DNA of 28,029 bases, taken from assembly GCA_900549805.1 (NCBI GenBank), contig URPV01000013.1:1-28029 (forward strand), in the 5' to 3' direction. The stretch comes from an uncultured Veillonella sp. (GTDB taxonomy: Bacteria > Bacillota > Negativicutes > Veillonellales > Veillonellaceae). The translations under genes were made by a program, and so were the position numbers. The notes beneath the pieces are model-generated. The model ran no database searches. It had not been told where the DNA came from and worked only from the letters and a program-made list of their open reading frames with translations. Shown here piece after piece: positions 7,909 through 15,356 of the stretch. The number at the start of each line of letters is the position of its first letter. The stretch's first letter is position 1.

Positions 7909-10026
7909 ATGCAACACACTGAATGGAAAGATTTCGTCCCTGGCGTTTGGTCTAAGGCCATTGATGTTCGTGACTTTATCCAACGCAACTATAAACCATA
8001 CGAAGGAGATGGTTCCTTCTTGGTAGGTCCAACAGAGCGGACTGAAAAACTTTGGAATCAAGTCCTCAAACTCTACGAAGAAGAACGAGAAAAAGGGGGG
8101 ATGATTGATGCGGATACAGCGGTAGCTACCCATATCACAGCCCATAAGCCTGGCTATATCGATAAGGACTTGGAAACTATCGTAGGTCTCCAAACTGACA
8201 AGCCTCTCAAACGGGCCCTCTTCCCTTATGGTGGCCTTCGTACAGCTAAATCGGCAGCAGCTGAGTATGGTTACACCATGGACCCACAATTGGAAGATTT
8301 TTTCAAAACTCACCGTAAGACTCATAATGATGGGGTCTTTGATGTGTACACACCAGAAATGCGGGCAGCTCGTTCAGCTCACATCTTGACGGGTTTGCCT
8401 GATGCTTATTCTCGAGGCCGCATCATCGGTGACTACCGCCGGGTAGCCCTCTACGGGGTTGATTACTTAATCCAACAAAAGGAACAAGAATTCTCCATTA
8501 CCATGGGAGATATGTTGGATACAGTTATCCGTGACCGAGAAGAAATCAAGGAACAAATCCGATCCCTTAAGGAATTGAAGGAAATGGCTGCTTCCTATGG
8601 CTTTGATATTTCCCGTCCGGCTAAGGACGTGATGGAAGCTATGCAATGGCTCTACTTCGGCTACTTAGGGGCCATTAAGGAACAAAATGGGGCGGCTATG
8701 TCCATTGGTCGTAACTCTACCTTCCTAGATATTTACGCTGAGCGTGACTTGGCTAACGGCACCTACACAGAAGAAGAAATTCAAGAGTTCGTAGATCACT
8801 TTATCATGAAGCTCCGTATGGTTCGTTTTGCCCGCATTCAAGAGTACAATAATCTCTTTACCGGCGACCCTGTATGGACTACCGAATCCATCGGTGGTAT
8901 GGGGACCGATGGCCGTACCTTAGTATCTAAGATGTCCTTCCGTTACCTCCATACCTTGGATAACTTGGGGCCTGCACCAGAACCAAACTTGACCGTTCTT
9001 TGGTCTCCACACCTTCCAATTGGTTTCCGTCGCTTCTGTGCGCGTTTGTCCATTGAAACTTCCTCCATCCAATATGAAAATGATGAATTGATGCGCCCTA
9101 ATTCCGGTGACGATTATGCGATTGCTTGCTGCGTATCCCCTATGCGGATTGGTAAGGAAATGCAATTCTTCGGGGCTCGGTCCAACTTGGCTAAGTGTTT
9201 GCTCTACGCCATCAACGGTGGGGTAGACGAAAAATCTAAGAAGCAAGTGGGCCCTAAGTACCGTCCAATCACATCGGAATACTTGGACTACGATGAAGTG
9301 ATGGAACGCTTTGACGATATGATGGAATGGTTGGCAGGGGTCTATGTGAATGCCCTCAATATCATCCACTACATGCATGACAAATATGCCTATGAAAAAT
9401 TGGAAATGGCCCTCCACGATCGCCAAGTTAAACGCTGGTTTGCAACGGGTATTGCTGGTCTTTCCGTCGTAGCTGACTCCCTATCCGCCATCAAGTACGC
9501 TAAGGTAAAACCGATTCGTGACGAAAATGGCATTGCCGTAGATTTTGAAATTGAAGGTGAATTCCCTAAATACGGCAATGATGATGACCGGGTAGATGAT
9601 TTGGCAGCTATGGTTGTATCCACTTACATGAATAAGATTCGTAAGCATCCAACCTACCGTCAATCCATTCCAACCATGTCCCTCTTGACCATCACATCTA
9701 ATGTGGTTTATGGTACAGCTACCGGGGCCACACCAGATGGTCGCCCAGCTGGTCAAGCCTTTGCACCAGGGGCCAACCCTATGCATGGCCGCGATTCTCA
9801 TGGGGCCGTATCTTCTTTGTCTTCCGTAGCTAAGATGCCTTGGCGGGACTGCTCTGACGGTATTTCCAATACCTTCTCCATCGTTCCTGATGCCCTTGGT
9901 AAGAGTGGTGAAAGCTTCTTGACCATAGGTGACATCGAACTCAAGGACTTTGACCCAAGTCAATTGACTGCCGGTTCCAACAACTGTGCTTGCGAAGAAC
10001 CAAACATGCCAATGGACGATAAATAA
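7909..10026 (+). CDS. pflB: Pyruvate formate-lyase catalytic chain lacking the glycyl-radical domain
   Basis: PFL converts pyruvate and CoA to acetyl-CoA and formate in the cytoplasm under anaerobiosis. The protein aligns by eye with E. coli PflB from the N-terminus (EWKDFVPGVW) to FSIVPDALGK. The active-site pair lies in ACCVSPM, Cys407 and Cys408 (Cys418 and Cys419 in E. coli). It is 705 residues against 760, and the radical motif RVSGYA is absent. After SIVPDALGK it continues into an unrelated tail of about 40 residues containing NNCACEEPNMP and stops at TAA. The missing domain is the next gene, 76 nt downstream. The extra tail and the independent start there argue against a simple frameshift. 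The start ATG has a strong AGGAGG. Codon use is that of a highly expressed gene. Confidence 0.95.
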   Translation: MQHTEWKDFVPGVWSKAIDVRDFIQRNYKPYEGDGSFLVGPTERTEKLWNQVLKLYEEEREKGGMIDADTAVATHITAHKPGYIDKDLETIVGLQTDKPLKRALFPYGGLRTAKSAAAEYGYTMDPQLEDFFKTHRKTHNDGVFDVYTPEMRAARSAHILTGLPDAYSRGRIIGDYRRVALYGVDYLIQQKEQEFSITMGDMLDTVIRDREEIKEQIRSLKELKEMAASYGFDISRPAKDVMEAMQWLYFGYLGAIKEQNGAAMSIGRNSTFLDIYAERDLANGTYTEEEIQEFVDHFIMKLRMVRFARIQEYNNLFTGDPVWTTESIGGMGTDGRTLVSKMSFRYLHTLDNLGPAPEPNLTVLWSPHLPIGFRRFCARLSIETSSIQYENDELMRPNSGDDYAIACCVSPMRIGKEMQFFGARSNLAKCLLYAINGGVDEKSKKQVGPKYRPITSEYLDYDEVMERFDDMMEWLAGVYVNALNIIHYMHDKYAYEKLEMALHDRQVKRWFATGIAGLSVVADSLSAIKYAKVKPIRDENGIAVDFEIEGEFPKYGNDDDRVDDLAAMVVSTYMNKIRKHPTYRQSIPTMSLLTITSNVVYGTATGATPDGRPAGQAFAPGANPMHGRDSHGAVSSLSSVAKMPWRDCSDGISNTFSIVPDALGKSGESFLTIGDIELKDFDPSQLTAGSNNCACEEPNMPMDDK

Positions 10027-10034
10027 GGGGTCCC

Positions 10035-10048
10035 CGTCCGCAAGGACG
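10035..10048 (+). other. GNRA-capped hairpin between pflB and the glycyl-radical gene
   Basis: CGTCC-GCAA-GGACG is a perfect 5-bp stem with a GNRA tetraloop, 9 nt after the pflB stop and followed by TTTATATATA. It is too short and too poor in T to be a confident terminator. It could attenuate read-through or protect the pflB mRNA end. Confidence 0.45.
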
Positions 10049-10067
10049 TTTATATATACCCAGTATA

Positions 10068-10081
10068 GGATTGTACAATCC
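10068..10081. promoter_or_regulatory. 14-bp perfect palindrome upstream of the glycyl-radical gene
   Basis: GGATTGTACAATCC is its own reverse complement and lies 21 nt before the grcA-like ATG, next to promoter-like AT-rich DNA (TATATA, TATAGG). It is a candidate operator that would let the small gene be controlled separately from pflB. Confidence 0.4.
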
Positions 10082-10102
10082 ACCTATAAAAGGAGGTTCA
10101 TT

Positions 10103-10342
10103 ATGAGCAACCAACAACAAATTGACAACTTGGTAGAATTGCTTGACGGCTATTCTAAAAAGGGTGGTCACCATCTCAATGTTAACGTGTTCAATCGCGA
10201 AACCTTGATCGATGCGCAAAAGCACCCTGAGTTGTATCCTCAGTTGACTATCCGTGTATCCGGTTATGCGGTACACTTTAATAAGCTAACTAAGGAACAA
10301 CAAGACGAAGTTATCGCTCGTACCTTCCACCAAGCTATGTAA
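10103..10342 (+). CDS. grcA: Stand-alone glycyl-radical subunit of pyruvate formate-lyase (GrcA-like)
   Basis: This 79-residue protein matches the last part of E. coli PflB almost throughout: GGHHLNVNVFNRETL, then PELYPQLTIRVSGYAVHFN, then RTFHQAM at the end. Gly54 in RVSGYAV corresponds to the radical Gly734. In E. coli, GrcA (YfiD, 127 residues) is a spare domain that repairs oxygen-cleaved PFL. Here the adjacent pflB has no domain of its own, so this chain is predicted to be obligatory. The start at 10103 is chosen because AAAAGGAGG lies 6 nt upstream and the protein begins just before the conserved LLDGY. The reading frame is open further upstream, but without a ribosome site or homology. 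PflA, encoded next, would install the radical on Gly54. Confidence 0.94.
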   Translation: MSNQQQIDNLVELLDGYSKKGGHHLNVNVFNRETLIDAQKHPELYPQLTIRVSGYAVHFNKLTKEQQDEVIARTFHQAM

Positions 10343-10347
10343 TTTAA

Positions 10348-10386
10348 GTGAGGGGCGCATCCTAGGGTGCGCCCCTTCACCTTTTG
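10348..10386 (+). terminator. Strong intrinsic terminator after the glycyl-radical gene
   Basis: A GC-rich stem (GGGGCGCA...TGCGCCCC, extended by GTGA/TCAC with one bulged base) runs into CTTTT. It separates pflB-grcA from pflA, so the activase is transcribed by partial read-through or from a weak promoter such as TTGGTA (10384) with TTTATT (10408). Confidence 0.85.
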
Positions 10387-10452
10387 GTAATCTGGCTAGT
10401 TCTAGACTTTTATTCTTAGACTGCTTTAGGGCTAGCGGAAATCGAGGATTGT

Positions 10453-11214
10453 ATGAAAGGTCATATCCATTCCATTGAAACTATGGGTACCGTAGATGGA
10501 CCAGGCATGCGCCTGGTAGTTTTCTTGCAAGGCTGTCCTATGCGCTGTGCCTACTGTCATAATCCAGATACGTGGGACCCTGCTAAGGGGGAAGAGTTCT
10601 TGTCCGTAGAGGACATATGGGAGATTTACCAACGGAACCAAGCCTTCTATAATAAGGGAGGGCTTACCGTAACTGGTGGTGAAGTCCTTATGCAATTTGA
10701 CTTTGTTTTGGAACTCTTTGAGTTTTTCCATGAGAAGGGTGTCCATACGGCTTTAGATACATCGGGTATCTATTACCAACCTGAGAAAGAGGAGGACTAC
10801 CGCCGCCTCTTGGCAGCTACAAGCCTGGTTATCTTGGATATTAAGGATATCGATCCTCAGGTCCATAAGTGGCTGACCGGCCAAGATATTGGTCCTATCC
10901 TCGATTTTGCAGAATTGGTGTCTCATGTAGGCGTGCCCCTCTGGATTCGTCACGTAGTCGTACCGACAGTGACGGATAATCGGGACCGCCACTATCGCCT
11001 AGGCTTCTTTTTGGGCTCTCTCAAGTCCCTCCAGGCGGTAGACTGCTTGCCTTACCATGTCATGGGGGTTAAGAAGTATGAGGAGTTGGGCCTTCCTTAC
11101 CGACTAGAGGGGGTTCCTGCTGCCACTAAGGCTCAGGCTGCGGCGGCGTCACAGGCAGTTCTTGAAGGTATTAAGGCCTATCGGCGAGGCCAATGGTCTG
11201 CCCGGAGGCCTTAA
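10453..11214 (+). CDS. pflA: Pyruvate formate-lyase-activating enzyme, radical SAM
   Basis: PflA uses a [4Fe-4S] cluster and S-adenosylmethionine to abstract a hydrogen from the radical glycine of PFL. The cluster motif is CPMRCAYC (Cys28, Cys32, Cys35), preceded by TVDGPGMRLVVFLQGC, which is typical of PFL activases. GGLTVTGGEVLMQ (near residue 75) is the SAM-binding GGE region. At 253 residues it is the normal size (E. coli 246). Here its substrate must be the small glycyl-radical protein encoded upstream rather than a full-length PFL. The ribosome site is modest (GAGGAT). A terminator separates it from the PFL genes, consistent with a lower activase dose. Confidence 0.96.
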   Translation: MKGHIHSIETMGTVDGPGMRLVVFLQGCPMRCAYCHNPDTWDPAKGEEFLSVEDIWEIYQRNQAFYNKGGLTVTGGEVLMQFDFVLELFEFFHEKGVHTALDTSGIYYQPEKEEDYRRLLAATSLVILDIKDIDPQVHKWLTGQDIGPILDFAELVSHVGVPLWIRHVVVPTVTDNRDRHYRLGFFLGSLKSLQAVDCLPYHVMGVKKYEELGLPYRLEGVPAATKAQAAAASQAVLEGIKAYRRGQWSARRP

Positions 11215-11227
11215 GTTTATAGATATA

Positions 11228-11275
11228 AAAAAACATCCTAGCAATCATTTCGTTTTGATTGCTAGGATGTTTTTG
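11228..11275. terminator. Bidirectional terminator between pflA and the minus-strand small gene
   Basis: A perfect 15-bp stem (11233-11247 and 11256-11270, loop TTTCGTTT) is flanked by an A run on the left and TTTTTGTT on the right. It serves pflA on the plus strand and the convergent gene on the minus strand. Confidence 0.9.
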
Positions 11276-11310
11276 TTGTTAGGCCAAGGTCTAGCTAAGA
11301 GGCAGCTTGC

Positions 11311-11652
11311 TTATTGGCCTTGGGCCGCTTCTTCGTTGTAGCGGTCTATATTTTCTTTGCGGATAGATTGTAGGGTCGAGAGGGCTGCTGGTAGATCATC
11401 AGAAGCGGTCAAGACCTGGCCCAATTGGGAAGAGTTGTCTAGGCTTGTGGACCACTGGAAGGAATCGTCGTCATTATAGAGGGAGAAGATGATGCGATCA
11501 TCTAAGCTTTCAGGGAAATGGCCATCGTAATTAGTAACGGTAGCATAGTGGCCGTCCTCGTCAATTTCCAAGAAGAGGGTATCCATATCATCAATGGTAG
11601 CCAGTTCAAAACCTAAATTTTCGTAGAATAACTCAACACTATCGGGATCCAT
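11311..11652 (-). CDS. Very acidic small protein of unknown function
   Basis: I do not recognise the family. The 113-residue product has roughly 26 Asp/Glu and only 4 Arg/Lys, including runs such as DDMD, DEDG and NDDDS; it has no signal peptide, membrane segment or cysteine. Alternating short hydrophobic strands (TLFLEI, RIIFSLY) suggest a folded alpha/beta cytoplasmic protein. The gene looks real: AAGGAGG lies 5 nt before the ATG, a near-consensus promoter lies about 45 nt further upstream, and the bidirectional terminator closes it. It is a single-gene unit on the opposite strand to all neighbours. The strong negative charge would allow binding to a basic partner or nucleic-acid mimicry, but nothing shows this. 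Confidence 0.8.
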   Translation of the reverse strand: MDPDSVELFYENLGFELATIDDMDTLFLEIDEDGHYATVTNYDGHFPESLDDRIIFSLYNDDDSFQWSTSLDNSSQLGQVLTASDDLPAALSTLQSIRKENIDRYNEEAAQGQ

Positions 11653-11695
11653 GATGTCCTCCTTATACAGATATTACATGAATTAAGATACTTTT

Positions 11696-11724
11696 ATTAT
11701 AGGCATGCCGAGGGAGACCGTCAA
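11696..11724 (-). promoter_or_regulatory. Near-consensus sigma-A promoter of the acidic protein gene
   Basis: On the minus strand, TTGACG (11719-11724) and TATAAT (11696-11701) are separated by exactly 17 nt. This is the best match to the vegetative consensus in the window. On the plus strand a TATAAT at 11732-11737 faces the ABC-F gene, so the two promoters are back to back. Confidence 0.75.
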
Positions 11725-11731
11725 TCTAGTG

Positions 11732-11737
11732 TATAAT
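11732..11737 (+). promoter_or_regulatory. Candidate -10 element for the ABC-F gene
   Basis: TATAAT lies about 64 nt before the ABC-F start, but no good -35 is found 16-18 nt upstream. It overlaps the divergent promoter region of the acidic protein gene. Confidence 0.35.
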
Positions 11738-11800
11738 AGAGCTAATTGAGGCCTTAGGCCTTATTTTCGTTTGAATGAACATAAATAACAAGGAATCACT

Positions 11801-13693
11801 ATGAATGTAATTTCCCTGCAAGGGGTTGAAAAATCATATGGTACGCGATTACTCTTTAAGGACGTGACCATGACCTTTACCGACCAGTCTAAGTTGGGCC
11901 TAGTTGGGGTTAATGGGACGGGTAAATCCACCTTTTTAAAGATGGTAGCCGGCCAAAATGAGCCCGATAAGGGGCAGATAGACCGCAATGGCAAGGCGTC
12001 TATATACTATTTGCCACAGATGCCTACTTTTGATGAAGAGTCCTCTATCCTAGAAAATATCTTCTTGGGCTCTCACCCTCTTATGAAGCTTGTTCGGGAT
12101 TTTGAACGGGAAAGTAAGAATCAAGGCCCTAAGTATATGGACCTCCTAGACCGTATGGACCAGGAAGGGGGCTGGGATGTGGAGCAAGAGGCTCGAATTA
12201 TCCTCAATAAGCTAGGATTTGCCGACGTTAATCAAGCGGTCAAGCTTCTCTCTGGTGGTCAACGGCGTCGCTTAGCTTTAGGGCAGGCCCTCTTGTACCC
12301 CTGTGATCTCCTCCTCTTGGATGAACCCACTAACCACCTAGACGAAGCCTCTATTGAGTGGTTGGAATCCTTCCTGCAAAACCGCAAGGGCGGTCTCCTC
12401 ATGTCCACTCATGATCGTTATTTTTTAGATTCTGTCTGTAATGGCATCGTAGAATTATCCAACCGCCGTATCTATAAGTACGATGGCAACTATGAGACCT
12501 TCTTGGACCTCAAGTCCCAACGAGAAGCCCAAGATGCGGCGACAGAAGAAAAGCGTCGTCAATTCCTCAAACGGGAAATCGAATGGGTTCGCCGAGGAGC
12601 TCAAGCTCGATCTACCAAGCAAAAGGCCCGTTTAGACCGTTATGAAAAACTCAAGAACATGGAATCCACCCGGCGGGTGGATACTATGGATCCCATCGCC
12701 ATCAAGACTCGTTTAGGTAAAACCATCTTCGACATGGAGCATGTGAATTTTTCCTTTGGGGATAAGACCATGGTCAAAGACTTTACCTATCATGTAGTCC
12801 GTCATGATCGGATTGGTATTGTAGGTCCTAACGGGGTAGGTAAGTCTACCTTTATGAAACTTCTTGATGGAAGCTACCAACCAGATTCGGGCACCATGGG
12901 TCGCGGCGAGACAGTCCGCATCGCCCACTTTACGCAAGAGTTGCCACCAGCAGATCCTCATATGCGGGTCCTAGACTACATCAAGGAAGATCACCCATAC
13001 CTTGTCTTAGGCGATGGGTCCACCGCTTCTGCAGGGCAGATGCTAGAACGATTCCTCTTCACATCCGAACTTCACGGAGTACCTCTTGGTAAGTTGTCTG
13101 GTGGAGAGCGACGTCGCCTCTACCTCTTAAAGCTTTTGATGTCGGCTCCTAATGTTCTTCTCTTGGACGAACCAACTAATGATTTAGATATTCCTACCTT
13201 AGATGTCTTAGAAGATTTCTTGGACTCCTTTGGAGGCGTTATTATCACCGTGTGCCATGACCGGTATTTCCTAGACCGTGTTGTCGATAAGCTCTTTGTA
13301 TTCAAAGGGCAAGGGAATATTGAGATTCATCATGGGTCTTATTCCGATTTAAAAGAGGATATGGGGCCTATGATTTCTCTTACAGGTGTTACAGCCGTTA
13401 AGGAAGATCGTAAGAGGGAAAGGCCTTCTGAGGTAGATCTGCCTAAAAAATTGACTAAAGAAGAGGTATTGCCACAAAAGAAGGGGCTCAACAAGGCTCA
13501 AGAGGCAGAATACCATGCTATCTTAGAAGAGTTAGACCAGGTGGAACACCTCATCAAGGGTCTGGACTTCATGTTAGCGCAAGCGGGAACGGACCTAGAA
13601 AAAATCCAGGAACTCATGGAGGAAAAGGGGGCGGCTCAAAAACGGTCGGAAGAATTAACAGACCGGTGGTTAGAACTTGAAGAAATGTTATAA
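11801..13693 (+). CDS. uup: ABC-F family ATPase, Uup-like
   Basis: ABC-F proteins are soluble twin-ATPase factors that act on ribosomes or, for Uup, are linked to DNA or ribosome quality control; they are not transporters. Two complete ABC domains are visible. The first has Walker A GVNGTGKST (near 38), signature LSGGQRRRL and Walker B LLLLDEPTNHLD. The second has GPNGVGKST (near 345), LSGGERRRL and LLLDEPTNDLDIPTL. A charged linker lies between them (about 240-300). The C-terminal 90 residues form a predicted coiled coil (EYHAILEELDQVEHLI). The length of 630 and the C-terminal extension match Uup (635) better than EttA (555). The ribosome site is AAGGAA. The promoter of the next gene lies in its last codons. 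Confidence 0.9.
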   Translation: MNVISLQGVEKSYGTRLLFKDVTMTFTDQSKLGLVGVNGTGKSTFLKMVAGQNEPDKGQIDRNGKASIYYLPQMPTFDEESSILENIFLGSHPLMKLVRDFERESKNQGPKYMDLLDRMDQEGGWDVEQEARIILNKLGFADVNQAVKLLSGGQRRRLALGQALLYPCDLLLLDEPTNHLDEASIEWLESFLQNRKGGLLMSTHDRYFLDSVCNGIVELSNRRIYKYDGNYETFLDLKSQREAQDAATEEKRRQFLKREIEWVRRGAQARSTKQKARLDRYEKLKNMESTRRVDTMDPIAIKTRLGKTIFDMEHVNFSFGDKTMVKDFTYHVVRHDRIGIVGPNGVGKSTFMKLLDGSYQPDSGTMGRGETVRIAHFTQELPPADPHMRVLDYIKEDHPYLVLGDGSTASAGQMLERFLFTSELHGVPLGKLSGGERRRLYLLKLLMSAPNVLLLDEPTNDLDIPTLDVLEDFLDSFGGVIITVCHDRYFLDRVVDKLFVFKGQGNIEIHHGSYSDLKEDMGPMISLTGVTAVKEDRKRERPSEVDLPKKLTKEEVLPQKKGLNKAQEAEYHAILEELDQVEHLIKGLDFMLAQAGTDLEKIQELMEEKGAAQKRSEELTDRWLELEEML

Positions 13694-13706
13694 CTAGTGA
13701 TATAAT
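13677..13706 (+). promoter_or_regulatory. Promoter of the [FeFe]-hydrogenase gene
   Basis: TTGAAG (13677-13682) and TATAAT (13701-13706) are 18 nt apart, and TG at 13698 makes an extended -10. The -35 lies inside the end of the ABC-F gene. GTGA and TCAC flank the -10, a short dyad that could bind a regulator. Confidence 0.6.
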
Positions 13707-13746
13707 TCACCATGAAATGTAATCGTAGATTCCAGGAGGAATTAAA

Positions 13747-15204
13747 ATGGCTTTGAGCAAATACCAACACCTTGATCGTCGTGTGCCGATTGAAGAAGGC
13801 AACATTGCCCTCGTGCAAGATCTCGACAAATGTAAGAATTGTACCCTCTGCCGTCGCGCGTGCGTGAATGATGCAGGCGTTTATGAACATTACGACTTGT
13901 TCACTAATGGTGACCATCCTGTCTGCATTCACTGCGGTCAATGTGCATCTGCTTGTCCATTTGATTCCATCAATGAACGGTCTGAAGTTGACTTGGTAAA
14001 AGCAGCTGTAGAAGATCCTAATAAGGTGGTTGTTTTCCAAACGGCACCAGCTGTTCGGGTTGGCCTTGGCGAAGAATTCGGCAATGAATTTGGTACCTTC
14101 GTAGAAGGTAAAATGATTACAGCCCTCCGTAAATTGGGTGGTGACTATGTATTGGATACTAACTTTGGTGCGGATATGACCATCATGGAAGAAGCATCTG
14201 AGTTGATTCAACGCGTATTGCACGGCGCTGGTAAAATCCCTCAATTCACATCTTGCTGCCCAGGCTGGGTTAAGTTTGCAGAAACCTTCTACCCAGAATA
14301 CTTGTCTAACTTGTCTACTGCTAAATCTCCAATCCTTATGGAAGCAGCTGCACAAAAGACATATTTCGCAGAAAAGAACAACATCGATCCAAAGCAAATG
14401 GTCACTGTTTGTGTAACGCCTTGTACGGCTAAGAAATTTGAAATTCGCCGCCCAGAAATGAATGCTGCAGGCCGTTCCATGGACGATGAAAACATGCGCG
14501 ATTCCGATTACTGTATCACAGTTCGCGAATTGGCTAAATGGCTCCGTGCTGAAAACATCGATTTCAATGCTTTGGAAGATGGTCAATTTGATGCCCTCAT
14601 GGGTCAAGCTTCTGGTGGTGGTATCATCTTCGGTAATACCGGTGGTGTTATGGAATCCGCTATGCGTGCTGCCTATGAATTCGTAACCAAGGAACCAGCT
14701 CCTAAGGAGTTGATTCCATTCGAAGCTATCCGTGGCCTTGATTGCTGTCGTGAAGCAGATGTACAAATTGGTGATGTAACCTTGCACGTAGCAGCTGTAC
14801 ATGGTACAGGTAACTTCCGTAAGTTCAAACAACACATGGATGAATCCGGCACCCACTATGATTTCATCGAAGTTATGGCTTGCCCAGGTGGTTGTATCGG
14901 TGGTGGCGGTATGCCTCGCGTAAAAATGCCTCAAGTTAAGGCTGCTCGTGAAGCACGTATCGCATCCCTCTATAACCGCGATTCCCAAGTGAAGGTTAAA
15001 GCTGCTTGTGATAACCCAGAAATTATCGAAATGTACAAGGATTACTTCGGGGAACCATTGAGCCATAAGGCGCACGAGCTCTTACATTCTGATGCTTTCG
15101 TAGATCGTTCTGATGTCTTGGGTCCTAATGGAGCATGCACACCTGAAACATGTCCTCAAAGTGTTGCTAATTTGAAAAAGCTCGCTGACGAAGGAAAATT
15201 ATAA
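13747..15204 (+). CDS. Monomeric [FeFe]-hydrogenase with ferredoxin-like N-terminus
   Basis: This enzyme catalyses reversible H2 formation and is a likely fermentative electron sink taking electrons from ferredoxin. Cys29/32/35/39 and Cys60/63/66/70 hold two [4Fe-4S] clusters. H-cluster cysteines are Cys170 in TSCCPGW, Cys226 in TPCTAKKFE, and Cys379 and Cys383 in ACPGGCIGGGG; the proton-relay Cys171 is present. Motif L2 reads TPC instead of the usual MPC. A small-subunit-like tail (YNRDSQVKVKAACDNPEI) follows, then about 40 extra residues containing GACTPETCPQ. The total is 485 residues. AGGAGG precedes the ATG and codon bias suggests high expression. No maturation genes (hydE/F/G) are in the window. 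It has its own promoter and terminator. Confidence 0.95.
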   Translation: MALSKYQHLDRRVPIEEGNIALVQDLDKCKNCTLCRRACVNDAGVYEHYDLFTNGDHPVCIHCGQCASACPFDSINERSEVDLVKAAVEDPNKVVVFQTAPAVRVGLGEEFGNEFGTFVEGKMITALRKLGGDYVLDTNFGADMTIMEEASELIQRVLHGAGKIPQFTSCCPGWVKFAETFYPEYLSNLSTAKSPILMEAAAQKTYFAEKNNIDPKQMVTVCVTPCTAKKFEIRRPEMNAAGRSMDDENMRDSDYCITVRELAKWLRAENIDFNALEDGQFDALMGQASGGGIIFGNTGGVMESAMRAAYEFVTKEPAPKELIPFEAIRGLDCCREADVQIGDVTLHVAAVHGTGNFRKFKQHMDESGTHYDFIEVMACPGGCIGGGGMPRVKMPQVKAAREARIASLYNRDSQVKVKAACDNPEIIEMYKDYFGEPLSHKAHELLHSDAFVDRSDVLGPNGACTPETCPQSVANLKKLADEGKL

Positions 15205-15220
15205 TTCCATATAGTCTTGT

Positions 15221-15288
15221 AAGCTCACCTAGACCTTTCTACTGCGACTTGATCCGAATGTCGGTCAGAAAGGTCTAGGGGGGCTTTT
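15221..15288 (+). terminator. Large-loop intrinsic terminator after the hydrogenase
   Basis: A perfect 13-bp stem (15228-15240 and 15267-15279) encloses a 26-nt loop that contains a small CGAC/GTCG hairpin. An outer AAGC/GCTT pairing and a TTTT tract follow. Terminators with such a long structured loop are uncommon. Confidence 0.75.
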
Positions 15289-15356
15289 CTTGTATAGGAG
15301 TAAGATAAGGTATATTCTTCATAATGTATGTGTTACAGGTTTTGTAGGAGGCTGCT

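Noticed and set aside
9986..10102. Upstream extension of the glycyl-radical gene to an ATG at 9986
   Set aside because: The extension overlaps the end of pflB, has no ribosome site and no similarity to PFL. AAAAGGAGG before 10103 and the start of homology there decide the start.
9986..10110. Simple frameshift breaking one full-length pflB
   Set aside because: A 76-nt spacer, a dedicated ribosome site, a new C-terminal tail on PflB and intact conservation of the small protein fit a real gene split better than a sequencing or mutational frameshift.
13636..15075. A 479-codon open frame on the minus strand opposite the hydrogenase gene
   Set aside because: The plus strand encodes an unmistakable [FeFe]-hydrogenase with all cluster motifs. 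The antisense frame is open because of biased codon use in a highly expressed gene; its translation has no family resemblance and no ribosome site was found.
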